From an uncultured Selenomonadales bacterium (GTDB lineage Bacteria > Bacillota > Negativicutes > Selenomonadales > Selenomonadaceae): 64,000 bases of DNA. The first letter of the stretch is position 1, and the number at the start of each line of letters is the position of its first letter. Below, one piece after another: positions 16,776 through 25,460 of the stretch. The translations under genes and the position numbers were made by a program. The notes under the pieces were generated by a model. It was given only the letters and a program-made list of their open reading frames with translations, had not been told where the DNA came from and ran no database searches. The stretch lies in contig ONUH01000008.1 in NCBI GenBank assembly GCA_900321035.1, positions 61,974 to 125,973 on the forward strand. The letters are read 5' to 3'.

Positions 16776-17420
16776 TCATACATGAAGCGTATTAGCAATG
16801 AATAGGATAGAACATCGTTTTGTCTGATTTTATCAAGGAGGCACATCATGGGGAAGAAAATCAAATTCCCGCTGCAAATGAAAGATGACGTCGCAGTACG
16901 GGACTTGGATGAACTATGTGAGCATTTTGACTTGGACAAGGTTATCGGCTGTTTTCTTGATGGCAAACTCCTGTCGTGGTGCGAAGCCAGATATTACGAT
17001 GCGGAAGCGGACGCTATTCGTGCATTAGATAAGGACGATGCGGGGCTGCATCGTCGGCTTTGCGAGATTTTCGGCGTCGAGTACCATGCCGAGGAAGCCC
17101 CGAAAATTGACGTGGAGGCCGTCGAGGAACGAAACCGCCGCCTCGGAGAGCTAAAGCAGTACACTTCCGACTCTGCCGTTTTGGAGAAAGTCGATCAAGT
17201 CGCGTTCAACCAAGAGGAGCTGGCGGACTTGATTGACGAGGGCTATTCCGAGATTTACCTTTGCAACAACTCCTTTGTCATCCCTCTGCGTGTACGGAAC
17301 AAGCACTATATCGGCATTGGGAAGGCCGAAGCCGTCATTCGGAGTCAGGAACGGGTGGAGTTTGAGGAATTGGGGATTACGTTTGATGATGTGAAGTTTG
17401 ATGAAGCGTATGAAAAGCTG
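15909..17420 (+). repeat. Tandem duplication of the shared-head coding region
   Basis: Bases 15909-16470 and 16848-17409 are homologous without indels. Identity is highest in the middle: bases around 16124-16233 and 17063-17172 differ at only a few positions, whereas the first 120 bases have drifted at synonymous sites. The pattern suggests an old duplication with local gene conversion. Confidence 0.75.
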
Positions 17421-18179
17421 ACGCACGAAACGCCAGAGGAATTATATAGAAAGGGGTGCGAAGCAGAAGATAGGCAGGATTATACAACGGCGTTAGGATA
17501 TTATCAAAAAGTCGCAGGAATGGGCAATCATGACGCGATGTTCAACGTGGGATTCTTCTATGCACAAGGGTATGGAGTTACGCAAAGTTATCAGGAAGCA
17601 ATTAAATGGTATCGAAAGTCCGCAGATTTTGGCAATGTGGTTGCAATGAATATGATAGGTTGGTTATATGAAGCAGGTTATGGTGTTGGGCAAAATTATT
17701 TGGAGGCTTTTAACTGGTACAAAAAAGCTGCCGATTTAGGAAATACAATCTCTATGGAAAATATTGCGTTTCTTTATTTAGCACATTCATATGAAATGGG
17801 CTGTGAGTATGCCCAACGACCGTATATAGCATTATCATGGTTTAAGAAAGCAGTTGAGGCTGGAAGTAATCGGGCCGCAGCTTATATTGGTTGGATTTAT
17901 TATTATAAGCACATTTATGTTATTCAAGATACTCTTAACACAGCTAGCGATGTATTATGGTATCATAATGATTTAGAGGCAATAAAATGGTTTGAGAAGG
18001 CCGCTGATGGTGGCATTGCATGGGCAATGAATAAATTGTACTGCATCTATAGAGATAATCCCAAATTAAGGGACGAAGTGAAATCTGCCGACTGGAATCA
18101 AAAAGCACAAGAAGCAGGATATTCTTCTTCTGATTTTTCTCATGAATATCCTAATGATGATGCACCTCCCCGGTTGTAA
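16848..18179 (+). CDS. Shared-head protein with Sel1-like repeats
   Basis: This is the 443-residue paralogue of the preceding gene. Residues 1-189 align codon for codon with a constant 939-base offset. From about 193 the tail changes to five or so Sel1/TPR-like repeats, recognised by AMFNVGFFYAQGYGV, EAIKWYRKSADFGNVVAMNM, EAFNWYKKAADLGNTISM and EAIKWFEKAADGGIAWAMN. Sel1 repeats are protein-interaction scaffolds. The head is GC-rich while the Sel1 part is AT-rich, pointing to a chimeric origin. The ribosome site is AAGGAGGCACATC. The two paralogues suggest a common head that plugs into different effector or adaptor tails. Confidence 0.8.
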   Translation: MGKKIKFPLQMKDDVAVRDLDELCEHFDLDKVIGCFLDGKLLSWCEARYYDAEADAIRALDKDDAGLHRRLCEIFGVEYHAEEAPKIDVEAVEERNRRLGELKQYTSDSAVLEKVDQVAFNQEELADLIDEGYSEIYLCNNSFVIPLRVRNKHYIGIGKAEAVIRSQERVEFEELGITFDDVKFDEAYEKLTHETPEELYRKGCEAEDRQDYTTALGYYQKVAGMGNHDAMFNVGFFYAQGYGVTQSYQEAIKWYRKSADFGNVVAMNMIGWLYEAGYGVGQNYLEAFNWYKKAADLGNTISMENIAFLYLAHSYEMGCEYAQRPYIALSWFKKAVEAGSNRAAAYIGWIYYYKHIYVIQDTLNTASDVLWYHNDLEAIKWFEKAADGGIAWAMNKLYCIYRDNPKLRDEVKSADWNQKAQEAGYSSSDFSHEYPNDDAPPRL

Positions 18180-18738
18180 TTTTTCGGAATAAAAAACATT
18201 TTGCTAAACTCTAAACTTTCAGTTGCATATTATATATATGACCCATCCCGGGGCGGTGATGCGGCTATACCGCAGCCCCTTCGAGAGGGCTGGTGTGTTT
18301 GGGAACATAGAAAAATGCGGAAAGACGTCGTATTCCCTCGATTACATTGAAAGAAGCGTTTTGGCAACAACAATTCCTTGTCGATTTGCAAGATATGGTG
18401 GGGCGACGATGAAGCCGTAAAACAGCCCGTGAAGCTTCGATGTGAACTGCACAGGCTCCGCGGGAAAGAAACAAGGCGTCGGCGTTTCGTTTATGCTCCG
18501 AGATTAAAAATTTCATGGGAGAGAAATGTGCTTCCCACAGTATCCTTTTTTGAAAATCGGAGAAGAAATCCTGATTTTCCGCGCGTTGCGGGACTTTTTG
18601 AGAATCGTTCTGACTGAAAATTTTGCACGGGCGAAAAACGGTCCGCAGGGCGCACGGCAACTGATCAAATGCAAGGTTTTGATCGTTCATTGTTCGTCTG
18701 CGTCAAGCCGGGCGGTCAATCAAAAAAGCGCGCAAAAA
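18180..18738. other. Gene-poor stretch between the Sel1 gene and tRNA-Gly
   Basis: No convincing gene is seen. The first part has small hairpins (GCGGCTATACCGC and AGCCCCTTCGAGAGGGCT at about 18258-18295) and then patchy frames with no ribosome site or domain. A frame at 18223-18420 ends in IPCRFARYGG, but nothing supports translation. It may be a decayed insertion or the right border of the accessory island beside a tRNA gene. Confidence 0.4.
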
Positions 18739-18798
18739 AGGCTTCGGGTCGGATTCATGCCGGTGGCATGACCCGCCTCGAAGCCTAAAATTTTTTTA
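18733..18798 (-). terminator. Terminator downstream of tRNA-Gly
   Basis: AGGCTTCG (18739-18746) pairs with CGAAGCCT (18779-18786), with a further inner stem around GGTC/GACC. Reading minus, the hairpin is followed by TTTTTT (complement of 18733-18738). A second T-run on plus makes it bidirectional. Confidence 0.75.
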
Positions 18799-18872
18799 TG
18801 GAGCGGGCAAGCGGAATCGAACCGCCCTCTAAAGCTTGGGAAGCTTTCATTCTACCGATGAACTATGCCCGC
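18799..18872 (-). tRNA. tRNA-Gly(CCC)
   Basis: On minus the acceptor stem GCGGGCA (18872-18866) pairs with TGCCCGC, followed by discriminator T and an encoded CCA (18801-18799). The D-arm contains AGTTCATCGGTAGAAT. The anticodon stem AAAGC/GCTTT encloses the loop TTCCCAA, giving anticodon CCC. The T-arm is GGCGGTTCGATTCCGCT. All four arms fit. Length is 74 nt including CCA. Confidence 0.93.
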
Positions 18873-18937
18873 ATCGACTTTTACAGTGTACCACAAATCC
18901 CCCGCAGGGGCAAGAAGTTTTTGCCGGCGGACTCTTC

Positions 18938-20242
18938 TTATGCCGAGCGTTTTTCCGTCAGAGGCTCGATTTCCGGCTGGGCGCCCTCGGTGATGCATTC
19001 CTTGGTGACGATGACGCGGCGCGCTTCTTCGCTGCGCGGAATGTCGAACATCACGTCGAGCATCACGTCCTCGATGATGCCTTTGAGGCTTCTGGCGCCG
19101 GTCTTGCGCTCGATGGCCTTCTTCGCCACGGCCCGCAGGGCGTCCTCCTCGAAGGAGAGCTCCACGCCGTCCATTTCCATCAGCTTTTCGTACTGCCGGA
19201 CGGGGGCGTTGACGGGCTCGGTCAGGATGCGCAGGAGCGCGTCCTCGTCAAGCGTCTCCAGGGTGCAGATGACCGGCAGACGACCGATGATCTCGGGAAT
19301 GATGCCGTATTTCATCAAATCTTCCGGGTTGACCTGATGGATCAGCTCGTCGAACTTCGGCTTGTCGTTCTCGCCCTCGACCTTCGCGCCGAAGCCGATG
19401 TTCGAGTCGGATTTTTGCAGCCGCTTCGCGATGATTTTGTCGATGCCGACGAAGGCGCCGCCGACGATGAACAGGATGTTTTTCGTGTCCACTTTGATGG
19501 TGGGGGCTTCCGGGTGCTTGCGCTGGCCCCGGGCGGTGAATTCCACGACGCTGCCTTCCAGCATTTTCAGGAGCGCCTGCTGGACGCCCTCGTGGCCGGG
19601 ATCGGCAGTGATGGAATTGTTCTCGCCGGATTTCCGCGCGATCTTGTCGAATTCGTCCAGGTAGATGATGCCGTGCTCCGTGCGCTCGATGTCCTTGTCC
19701 GCCGCGTAGTAGAGATTGCGGACGGCGACCTCCACGTCCGCGCCGACGAAGCCGGCTTCCGTGAGGCTGGAGGCGTCGGTCACGGCGAAGGGGATGTCAA
19801 GGAGCGTGGAGAGGTGGGAAAGCAGCGCCGTCTTGCCGCAGCCCGACGGGCCCAGCATGATGACGTTGGATTTTTCGATGGAGAGGTCGTCGTTCTTGTG
19901 GTCGAAGCCGTACTTCATGCGCTTGTAATGATTGTAGACGGCCACGGACAGGATTTTCTTTGCCCGCTCCTGTTCGATGATATACTGGTCCAGATATTCC
20001 TTGATGATGTGGGGCTTGTTCTTTTTCAGCGTCGCGCCCAGCGAGGCGGCGAAATTCTTCTTGTTTGCCGTGGCCTTGTGGGCGTCATGGTCCTCGATGA
20101 AATGGTAGATGTCCCCGATGCAGTTCTTGCAGATGGCGAAGCCGGACTGGGCGTCCAAGATCGGCATGTCGTACTGGTCGCGTATCGTGACGAGCCGCTT
20201 GCAGAAGCTGCAAACGTGCTGTATAGGCGTATTCTTAGCCAT
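18938..20242 (-). CDS. ClpX-like AAA+ unfoldase (divergent paralogue)
   Basis: This 434-residue ClpX-family protein has an N-terminal zinc-binding domain with CSFC and CKNC, Walker A GPSGCGKT, Walker B IIYLDEFDKIARKS, a GFVG pore loop in place of GYVG, and an RKHPEAP loop. The tripeptide IGF, used by ClpX to dock on ClpP, is seen in SNIGFGAK. Compared with canonical ClpX, the P-loop (GPTGSGKT), the sensor region and the C-terminus are altered, and no clpP or tig lies beside it. It is therefore probably a second ClpX-like unfoldase rather than the housekeeping copy. GGAGG precedes the start. Confidence 0.8.
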   Translation of the reverse strand: MAKNTPIQHVCSFCKRLVTIRDQYDMPILDAQSGFAICKNCIGDIYHFIEDHDAHKATANKKNFAASLGATLKKNKPHIIKEYLDQYIIEQERAKKILSVAVYNHYKRMKYGFDHKNDDLSIEKSNVIMLGPSGCGKTALLSHLSTLLDIPFAVTDASSLTEAGFVGADVEVAVRNLYYAADKDIERTEHGIIYLDEFDKIARKSGENNSITADPGHEGVQQALLKMLEGSVVEFTARGQRKHPEAPTIKVDTKNILFIVGGAFVGIDKIIAKRLQKSDSNIGFGAKVEGENDKPKFDELIHQVNPEDLMKYGIIPEIIGRLPVICTLETLDEDALLRILTEPVNAPVRQYEKLMEMDGVELSFEEDALRAVAKKAIERKTGARSLKGIIEDVMLDVMFDIPRSEEARRVIVTKECITEGAQPEIEPLTEKRSA

Positions 20243-20287
20243 GAGTCATTCCTCCGTTATGAATCTGTCCGTCGTTTTTCTTCCTCT

Positions 20288-20315
20288 ATTATAAATGGTA
20301 AATGAAAATTTTCAA
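20288..20315 (-). promoter_or_regulatory. Promoter for the clpX-like gene
   Basis: On minus, TTGAAA (20315-20310) and TATAAT (20293-20288) are 16 bases apart, about 45 bases upstream of the start codon. Confidence 0.65.
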
Positions 20316-20384
20316 GCGGGGGCGGTTTTTTCCCTTCGTGAAATTTGGAACGCGGCGGGCAAATGGCCGGGCGGTTCGGAGGGC

Positions 20385-20413
20385 TTGCGCGGGGTTTTGC
20401 TTTGTGCTATAAT
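20385..20413 (+). promoter_or_regulatory. Promoter for rpmE
   Basis: TTGCGC (20385-20390) and TATAAT (20408-20413) are spaced by 17 bases. Transcription would start near 20420 and give a leader of about 150 bases. Confidence 0.65.
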
Positions 20414-20419
20414 GTGCGC

Positions 20420-20568
20420 GGAATTGACGGAGCGCCGTCTTTTCTTCGGCACTGTTCCCCCTATGCGGGGACAGGGGAGGATGTGGGGACGCATTCTCTT
20501 GACCAAGCGGGCGCAAAGGCCGCTTGTATCTTGTTCCTTTCAATAGGGAGAAAAGTGAGGTGTAAAGC
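20420..20568 (+). promoter_or_regulatory. Structured 5' leader of rpmE
   Basis: The leader contains several short hairpins: GACGG/CCGTC followed by TTTT at 20425-20443, TTCCCC/GGGGA at about 20455-20471, and CAAGCGG/CCGCTTG at about 20506-20526. Autogenous control of ribosomal protein genes through such leaders is common. No known motif was identified. Confidence 0.35.
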
Positions 20569-20769
20569 ATGAAAGAAGGAATTCATCCCGAGTATTTCGA
20601 GACGACGGTGACTTGCGGCTGCGGCAACAAGTTTACGACGGGCTCCACGAAGAAGGAGCTTCGCGTCGACGTCTGCTCGAAGTGCCATCCGTTCTTCACG
20701 GGGCGGCTGCGCGGCCAGGCCAAGGGCGGCCGGATCGAGCGCTTCAAGCAGCGTTACAAGAAAGACTAA
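20569..20769 (+). CDS. rpmE: 50S ribosomal protein bL31
   Basis: This 66-residue bL31 bridges the 50S and 30S subunits. The start [19 protein letters not shown] and the end [18 protein letters not shown] are typical. Cysteines in TCGCGN and [11 protein letters not shown] mark it as the zinc-binding (C+) form rather than the zinc-free paralogue made in zinc starvation. AGTGAGGTGTAAAGC precedes the ATG. It has its own promoter and terminator and is followed by the DUF1385-prfA-prmC genes, a usual Firmicute order. Confidence 0.95.
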   Translation: MKEGIHPEYFETTVTCGCGNKFTTGSTKKELRVDVCSKCHPFFTGRLRGQAKGGRIERFKQRYKKD

Positions 20770-20777
20770 AAGCAAGG

Positions 20778-20804
20778 GGCAGGGCGAAGCGCCCTGCCTT
20801 TTTT
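20778..20804 (+). terminator. Terminator after rpmE
   Basis: GGCAGGGC (20778-20785) pairs with GCCCTGCC (20791-20798) around GAAGC, followed by six Ts. Confidence 0.88.
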
Positions 20805-20839
20805 CATTTATGTATTGTATTTTTAGAGAAAAGGAGGCA

Positions 20840-21805
20840 ATGCGCGTGGAGGAAAAAATACCTTTGACTGTCGGCGGGCAGGCGGTACTCGAAGGCGTGA
20901 TGATGCGCGGCGCGGGAAAAGTGGCGACGGCGGTGCGCGTCTCGGACGGTCATATCGAAACGGAAATCCGCGACGTGAATTCCATCGCGGACCGCTTCCC
21001 GATTCTGAAAAAACCGTTTCTGCGCGGCGTGGTGTCGCTGGGGGAGTCCCTGACGCTGGGGCTTCGTTCTCTTTCTTATTCCGCGAAAATGGCGGGGGAG
21101 GAGGACGAGCAGCTTTCCGACGGAGAGCTTGCCGGGACGATGGCGATTGCCTTCGCACTGGCGGCGGTGCTGTTCGTGGCAATCCCGACCTGGGCGACGC
21201 GGTTTTTCCATACGGTCTTTACGTCGCCCGTGGCGCTGAATCTGGCGGAGGGCGGCTTGCGCCTCGCGATTTTCCTCGGCTACCTGCTGGCGATTTCGCG
21301 CATGGAGGGCATTTACCGCGTGTTCCAGTATCACGGCGCCGAGCACAAGACGATTCACGCCTATGAGGGCGGCGGACCGCTGACCGTCGAGCGGGTGCAG
21401 GCGTGTTCGCGGTTCCATCCGCGCTGCGGCACGTCGTTCCTTTTGATCGTGATGCTGGTCAGCATTTTCGTGTTCGCGTTCCTCGGCTGGCCGGACCTCT
21501 TGACGCGGGTGGTGAGCCGCGTTGCGTTGCTCCCTGTGGTGGCGGGGATTTCTTACGAGTTCATCCGTCTCGCGGCGCGCTCGGAAAATTCCGCCGTGCG
21601 GCTTTTGACGCTGCCGGGGCTTTGGCTCCAACGGCTGACGACGAATCCGCCGGAGGACGAGATGGTCGAGGTGGCGATCGCGTCGCTGGCGGCAGTGCTG
21701 CCGGAGGAGGAACGGGCGCGCATGGGGATTGCCCCGGAGCAGGAAAAGGATGAGGCCCCTGCGCCGGCGGCGGACGAGGACGCTGCGGCGATTCTGGCAA
21801 ATTAG
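20840..21805 (+). CDS. DUF1385 family membrane protein
   Basis: This 321-residue protein is started at the ATG at 20840, which follows AAAGGAGG. The DUF1385 core is clear: VGGQAVLEGVMMRG near the N-terminus, FQYHGAEHKTIHAYE with paired histidines, and SRFHPRCGTSFLL. There are about four transmembrane segments (near 100-120, 135-155, 205-225 and 235-255) and an acidic C-terminal tail. The family has no proven reaction; the conserved His/Glu/Cys suggest a metal site at the membrane. It almost always sits upstream of prfA-prmC in Firmicutes, as here. Confidence 0.88.
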   Translation: MRVEEKIPLTVGGQAVLEGVMMRGAGKVATAVRVSDGHIETEIRDVNSIADRFPILKKPFLRGVVSLGESLTLGLRSLSYSAKMAGEEDEQLSDGELAGTMAIAFALAAVLFVAIPTWATRFFHTVFTSPVALNLAEGGLRLAIFLGYLLAISRMEGIYRVFQYHGAEHKTIHAYEGGGPLTVERVQACSRFHPRCGTSFLLIVMLVSIFVFAFLGWPDLLTRVVSRVALLPVVAGISYEFIRLAARSENSAVRLLTLPGLWLQRLTTNPPEDEMVEVAIASLAAVLPEEERARMGIAPEQEKDEAPAPAADEDAAAILAN

Positions 21806-21851
21806 CGGCGCGGCTTATTTCTGCATGAGGGAAATATTGAGGCAAGAAATA

Positions 21852-21907
21852 TTGAGGTAAGAAAATCAGAAAATCGGAAAATCAGATTTTCTTACCTCAA
21901 ATTTTTT
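21852..21907. repeat. AAGTAAGAAA intergenic hairpin, copy 2
   Basis: TTGAGGTAAGAAAATC (21852-21867) pairs perfectly with GATTTTCTTACCTCAA (21885-21900), and a T-run follows. The loop is itself built of AAAATC-type units. It can act as a terminator between the DUF1385 gene and prfA. Confidence 0.75.
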
Positions 21908-21933
21908 GGGATGATGAAGTATGAGGTGCGAAA

Positions 21934-23004
21934 GTGCTGGAGCGGCTTTTGGCGATAGAGGATCATTATCGCGAACTGGAATCGATGCTCGGCGACCCCG
22001 ATATACTGGCGGACGTGGAGCGATGGCAAAAAATGAACCGGGAGCTCTCGCAGCTTTCCCCAATCGTGGAAAAGGTGCGAGACTATCGGCGCGTGACGAA
22101 GGAAATCGAGGACGACGAGGCGGTGCTGGCCGAGTCCTCCGACGCGGAGCTGAAATCGCTGGCCGCCGAGGAGCTGTCCTCACTGCGGGAGGAAAAGGCG
22201 GCGTTGGAAAAGGAGCTTCCAATCTTGCTGCTGCCGAGAGACCCAAACGACGATAAGAGCGTCATCGTCGAGATTCGCGGCGGCGTCGGCGGCGAGGAGG
22301 CCGCGCTGTTCGCGGGCGATCTTTTTCGTATGTATACGCGCTACGCGGAAAAACAGGGCTGGCGCGTCTCAATCATAGATTCCAACCCGACGGAGCTGGG
22401 CGGCTTCAAGGAAATCTCGTTCTCGGTGGACGGCGCGGGCGCGTTCAGCCGTCTGAAATACGAGCGCGGCACCCATCGCGTGCAGCGCGTCCCGGCCACG
22501 GAGTCACAGGGGCGTATCCACACGTCGGCGGTGACGGTGGCGGTGCTGCCGGAGGCAGAGGAAGTCGATGTCGATATCAAGAACGAGGACTTGAAAATCG
22601 ACACCTATCGGGCCGGCGGCGCCGGCGGCCAGTACGTCAACAAGACTGAGTCGGCCATTCGCATCACCCATTTGCCGACGGGCATTGTGGTGCAGTGCCA
22701 GGATGAGAAATCCCAGCTGAAAAACAAGGAAAAAGCCATGCGCGTATTGCGTGCGCGGATCTTGGAGCAGGCCCAGGAGCAGCAGGCGGCGGAAGCGGCG
22801 GCGGACCGGAAGAGCCAGATCGGCTCCGGCGACCGCAGCGAGCGCATCCGCACCTACAATTTCCCGCAGGGGCGCGTCACCGACCACCGCATCGGCTTGA
22901 CGTTGCATAAATTAGAATCGGTGCTGGGCGGCGGACTCGACGAGCTTCTCGACGCGCTGATCACGGCGGACCGGGCGGAGAAGCTGAAACGGACACAAGA
23001 ATAA
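21934..23004 (+). CDS. prfA: Peptide chain release factor 1
   Basis: RF1 recognises UAA and UAG and triggers release on the ribosome. The 356-residue protein has the usual length. The stop-codon tripeptide PAT is at 187-189 ([10 protein letters not shown]) and the GGQ catalytic motif at 231-233 ([14 protein letters not shown]). The start is a GTG with a weak GAGGTG ribosome site. prmC, the enzyme that methylates the GGQ glutamine, follows 18 bases downstream. This RF1 would normally terminate at the amber codon seen in the flagellin gene of this window. Confidence 0.95.
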   Translation: MLERLLAIEDHYRELESMLGDPDILADVERWQKMNRELSQLSPIVEKVRDYRRVTKEIEDDEAVLAESSDAELKSLAAEELSSLREEKAALEKELPILLLPRDPNDDKSVIVEIRGGVGGEEAALFAGDLFRMYTRYAEKQGWRVSIIDSNPTELGGFKEISFSVDGAGAFSRLKYERGTHRVQRVPATESQGRIHTSAVTVAVLPEAEEVDVDIKNEDLKIDTYRAGGAGGQYVNKTESAIRITHLPTGIVVQCQDEKSQLKNKEKAMRVLRARILEQAQEQQAAEAAADRKSQIGSGDRSERIRTYNFPQGRVTDHRIGLTLHKLESVLGGGLDELLDALITADRAEKLKRTQE

Positions 23005-23022
23005 AAATGAGGATGGGATGAA

Positions 23023-23883
23023 ATGGCGGAGGGACAGGTCTGGACCATCGGATCGATATTGAAATGGAGCGAGCAGTACTTCGGCAGTCACGGCGCGGAA
23101 ACGCCGAGGCTCGACGCCGAAGTGCTGCTTTCGTATCTTTTGGGGCAGAAACGGATCTTCCTCTACGTGCATTTCGACCAGCCGCTGACCGCCGAAGAGC
23201 TGGCGCGCTATCGGGAGATGGTGAAGCGCCGCGCGGCGGGGGAACCGGTGGCCTATATCTGCGGCGAAAAGGAATTCATGGGGCTGACGTTCAAGGTCAC
23301 GCCTGCCGTATTGGTGCCCCAGCCGGACACGGAGACTCTTGTGGAGGCGGTAATCGAGCGGCTGAAGGGAAAAGAAGGCGCGCGAATCGCGGACGTCTGC
23401 ACGGGCAGCGGCGCGATTGCGCTGGCTCTCGCGCATTATTTGCCGGAAACGTCGGTGGCGGCGACGGACATTTCGGCGGATGCCGTTTCGATTGCAAAGG
23501 AAAACGCCGAAAGTCTCGGCCTCTCGGAGCGCGTGGTTTTTTGCGAGGGCGATTTGCTCGCGCCATTGTCGGGCGAAACATTTGACGCAATCGTGTCGAA
23601 TCCGCCCTATATTCCCAGCGCGGAGATTGCGGGACTGCCGCGTGAGGTGCGGGCCGAACCGATAATCGCCCTTGACGGCGGCGCGGACGGCCTCGACTTT
23701 TACCGCCGCCTCGTCCATGAAAGCACGGCGCTGCTCAAGGACGGCGGTTTCCTCGCGGTGGAGTGCGGCGATACGCAGGCGGGGGCGATTGCAGAAATGG
23801 CAGTGACGGGCGGCTTCGGCAGAACGGAAATCGTCCATGACCTCTCGGACAAAGAACGGGTTGTCGTAATGTGGAAGGCATGA
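23023..23883 (+). CDS. prmC: Release factor glutamine methyltransferase
   Basis: PrmC uses S-adenosylmethionine to methylate the GGQ glutamine of RF1 and RF2. The 286-residue protein has a helical N-terminal substrate-binding domain (DAEVLLSYLLGQKRIFLYVH) and a Rossmann methyltransferase domain with VCTGSGAIALALA (motif I, 125-137) and NPPYIPS (motif IV, 193-199) at the glutamine pocket. It follows prfA directly and its stop overlaps the start of tsaC by four bases. Confidence 0.94.
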   Translation: MAEGQVWTIGSILKWSEQYFGSHGAETPRLDAEVLLSYLLGQKRIFLYVHFDQPLTAEELARYREMVKRRAAGEPVAYICGEKEFMGLTFKVTPAVLVPQPDTETLVEAVIERLKGKEGARIADVCTGSGAIALALAHYLPETSVAATDISADAVSIAKENAESLGLSERVVFCEGDLLAPLSGETFDAIVSNPPYIPSAEIAGLPREVRAEPIIALDGGADGLDFYRRLVHESTALLKDGGFLAVECGDTQAGAIAEMAVTGGFGRTEIVHDLSDKERVVVMWKA

Positions 23884-24944
23884 AGAAATTGAGGACAAGA
23901 ATTGAAACAATATCTAATATAAAGGAAGCCTCAAATATTTTTGCCGAGGCGGGGGAGATGATTCGAAGCGGCGGCCTTGTGGCTTTCCCGACGGAGACGG
24001 TGTACGGCCTTGGTGCGAACGGTCTCGACGCGGAAGCCTGCGCGAAGATTTACGAGACGAAGGGACGGCCTTCGGACAATCCTCTGATTCTCCATGTCGC
24101 CGACTATGCCATGGCCAAGCAGGCCGCCGCGGAAATTACGCCGATGGCGGAGCGGGTGCTGGCGGCGTTCGCCCCCGGCCCTGTCACGGTGATCCTGCCG
24201 AAGCGGGATGAAGTGCCGTCGAAAGTGACGGGCGGGCTTGCGACAGTCGGGATTCGCATGCCGGACAACGACGTCGCCCGTGCGCTGATTCGCGCGGCGG
24301 GAACGCCGATTGCCGCGCCCAGCGCGAACCGCTCCGGTCGTCCCAGTCCGACGACGGCGGCGGCGGTCTTCGCCGATATGGACGGGAAAATCCCGTTGAT
24401 TCTCGACGGTGGCCCATGCAGATTCGGCGTGGAATCCACCATCGTGGACTGCACCGGCGAGCGCGCCGAGATTTTGCGCCCCGGCGCGGTGACGAGGGAA
24501 ATGCTGGCGGAAGTTTTGGGCGAGCTTGCGCCGCCGCTGGTTTTCCGTGAGGACGAAGCGCCTCGCGCCCCCGGCATGAAATACGTCCATTACGCGCCGC
24601 TTGCACCGCTGACATTGATTGACGCGCCGCGCGGGAAAATCGGCGCGGCGTTTCGCGCCGCCGTTCGCGAGGCGACGGCGGAGGGCAAGTGCCCCGGCGT
24701 CATCGTCAGCAAGGAGACGGCGGAAGAAATCGAAAGTCTTGTGCCGCCGGAGCACATCGCCGTTACCGGCAGTGCGGGCGATCTTTCCGCCATGGCGGCG
24801 AATCTTTACGAGGCCCTCCGTTCTTTCGACGACAAAGCGGCGACCGTGCTTTTCGCCGAGACGGTGGAGGAAGCGGGACTCGGCGTCGCCGTCATGAACC
24901 GCCTGAAAAAAGCGGCGGGAGGAAGAATCCGTTTTTATAATTGA
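23880..24944 (+). CDS. L-threonylcarbamoyladenylate synthase (Sua5/YwlC type)
   Basis: This enzyme makes threonylcarbamoyl-AMP from threonine, bicarbonate and ATP for t6A37 modification of ANN-decoding tRNAs. The 354-residue protein has the full Sua5 layout: a YrdC domain (GGLVAFPTETVYGLGAN, KGRPSDNPLILHV, PSANRSGRPSPT) and a C-terminal Sua5 domain after the linker APGMKYVHYAPLAPL. The ATG at 23880 overlaps the prmC stop (ATGA). A GTG at 23871 is an alternative start. Coupling to prfA-prmC places three translation-fidelity genes in one transcript. Confidence 0.92.
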   Translation: MKKLRTRIETISNIKEASNIFAEAGEMIRSGGLVAFPTETVYGLGANGLDAEACAKIYETKGRPSDNPLILHVADYAMAKQAAAEITPMAERVLAAFAPGPVTVILPKRDEVPSKVTGGLATVGIRMPDNDVARALIRAAGTPIAAPSANRSGRPSPTTAAAVFADMDGKIPLILDGGPCRFGVESTIVDCTGERAEILRPGAVTREMLAEVLGELAPPLVFREDEAPRAPGMKYVHYAPLAPLTLIDAPRGKIGAAFRAAVREATAEGKCPGVIVSKETAEEIESLVPPEHIAVTGSAGDLSAMAANLYEALRSFDDKAATVLFAETVEEAGLGVAVMNRLKKAAGGRIRFYN

Positions 24945-24969
24945 CGATAGGTCTTTTGGGAAGTAAAAT
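24941..24969 (+). promoter_or_regulatory. Promoter for rpiB-glyA-upp
   Basis: TTGACG (24941-24946), overlapping the tsaC stop codon, and TAAAAT (24964-24969) are 17 bases apart. Confidence 0.55.
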
Positions 24970-25010
24970 GGAGGGGCGGATTTTTTTATTTGTGGAAAGG
25001 CGGCATCGGA

Positions 25011-25451
25011 ATGAAAATTGCCATCGGCTGCGATCACGGCGCGCTGGCGTTGAAACAATGCGTCAAAAAAGTTCTGGCGGAGCTTGGCGCGGAGATTGAC
25101 GACGTCGGCGTCTATACGGAGGATTCCGTCGATTATCCCGACATTGCGGAGCAGGTCTGCGAAAAGGTGGTTTCGGGCGCCGCGGAGCGCGGCGTTGTGC
25201 TTTGCGGCACGGGCATCGGCATTTCCATCGCCGCGAACAAGATCAAGGGGATTCGCTGTGCGCTTTGCGGCGAGGCCTATTCGGCGCGGATGGCGCGGGC
25301 GCACAACGATGCGAACGTGCTGGCCCTCGGCGGCCGCGTTCTCGGCCCAGAGCTTGCGGGCGACATTGTGCGGACGTTTTTCACGACGGACTTCGAGGGC
25401 GGCCGCCATGCGCGGCGCGTCGGAAAAATCATGGCGTTAGAAAATAAATAA
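25011..25451 (+). CDS. rpiB: Ribose 5-phosphate isomerase B
   Basis: RpiB interconverts ribose 5-phosphate and ribulose 5-phosphate. The 146-residue protein shows the family pattern: IAIGCDHGALALKQ, DYPDIAEQV, the active-site cysteine loop VVLCGTGIGISIAANK, and AHNDANVLALGGR. The ATG at 25011 follows GGAAAGGCGG, and a frame open to 24990 was not used. It precedes glyA, an arrangement seen in many Firmicutes. Confidence 0.93.
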   Translation: MKIAIGCDHGALALKQCVKKVLAELGAEIDDVGVYTEDSVDYPDIAEQVCEKVVSGAAERGVVLCGTGIGISIAANKIKGIRCALCGEAYSARMARAHNDANVLALGGRVLGPELAGDIVRTFFTTDFEGGRHARRVGKIMALENK

Positions 25452-25460
25452 TAGATAGGG

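Noticed and set aside
18223..18420. 65-codon frame ending IPCRFARYGG
   Set aside because: No ribosome site and no domain; it lies in patchy intergenic DNA and is probably not translated.
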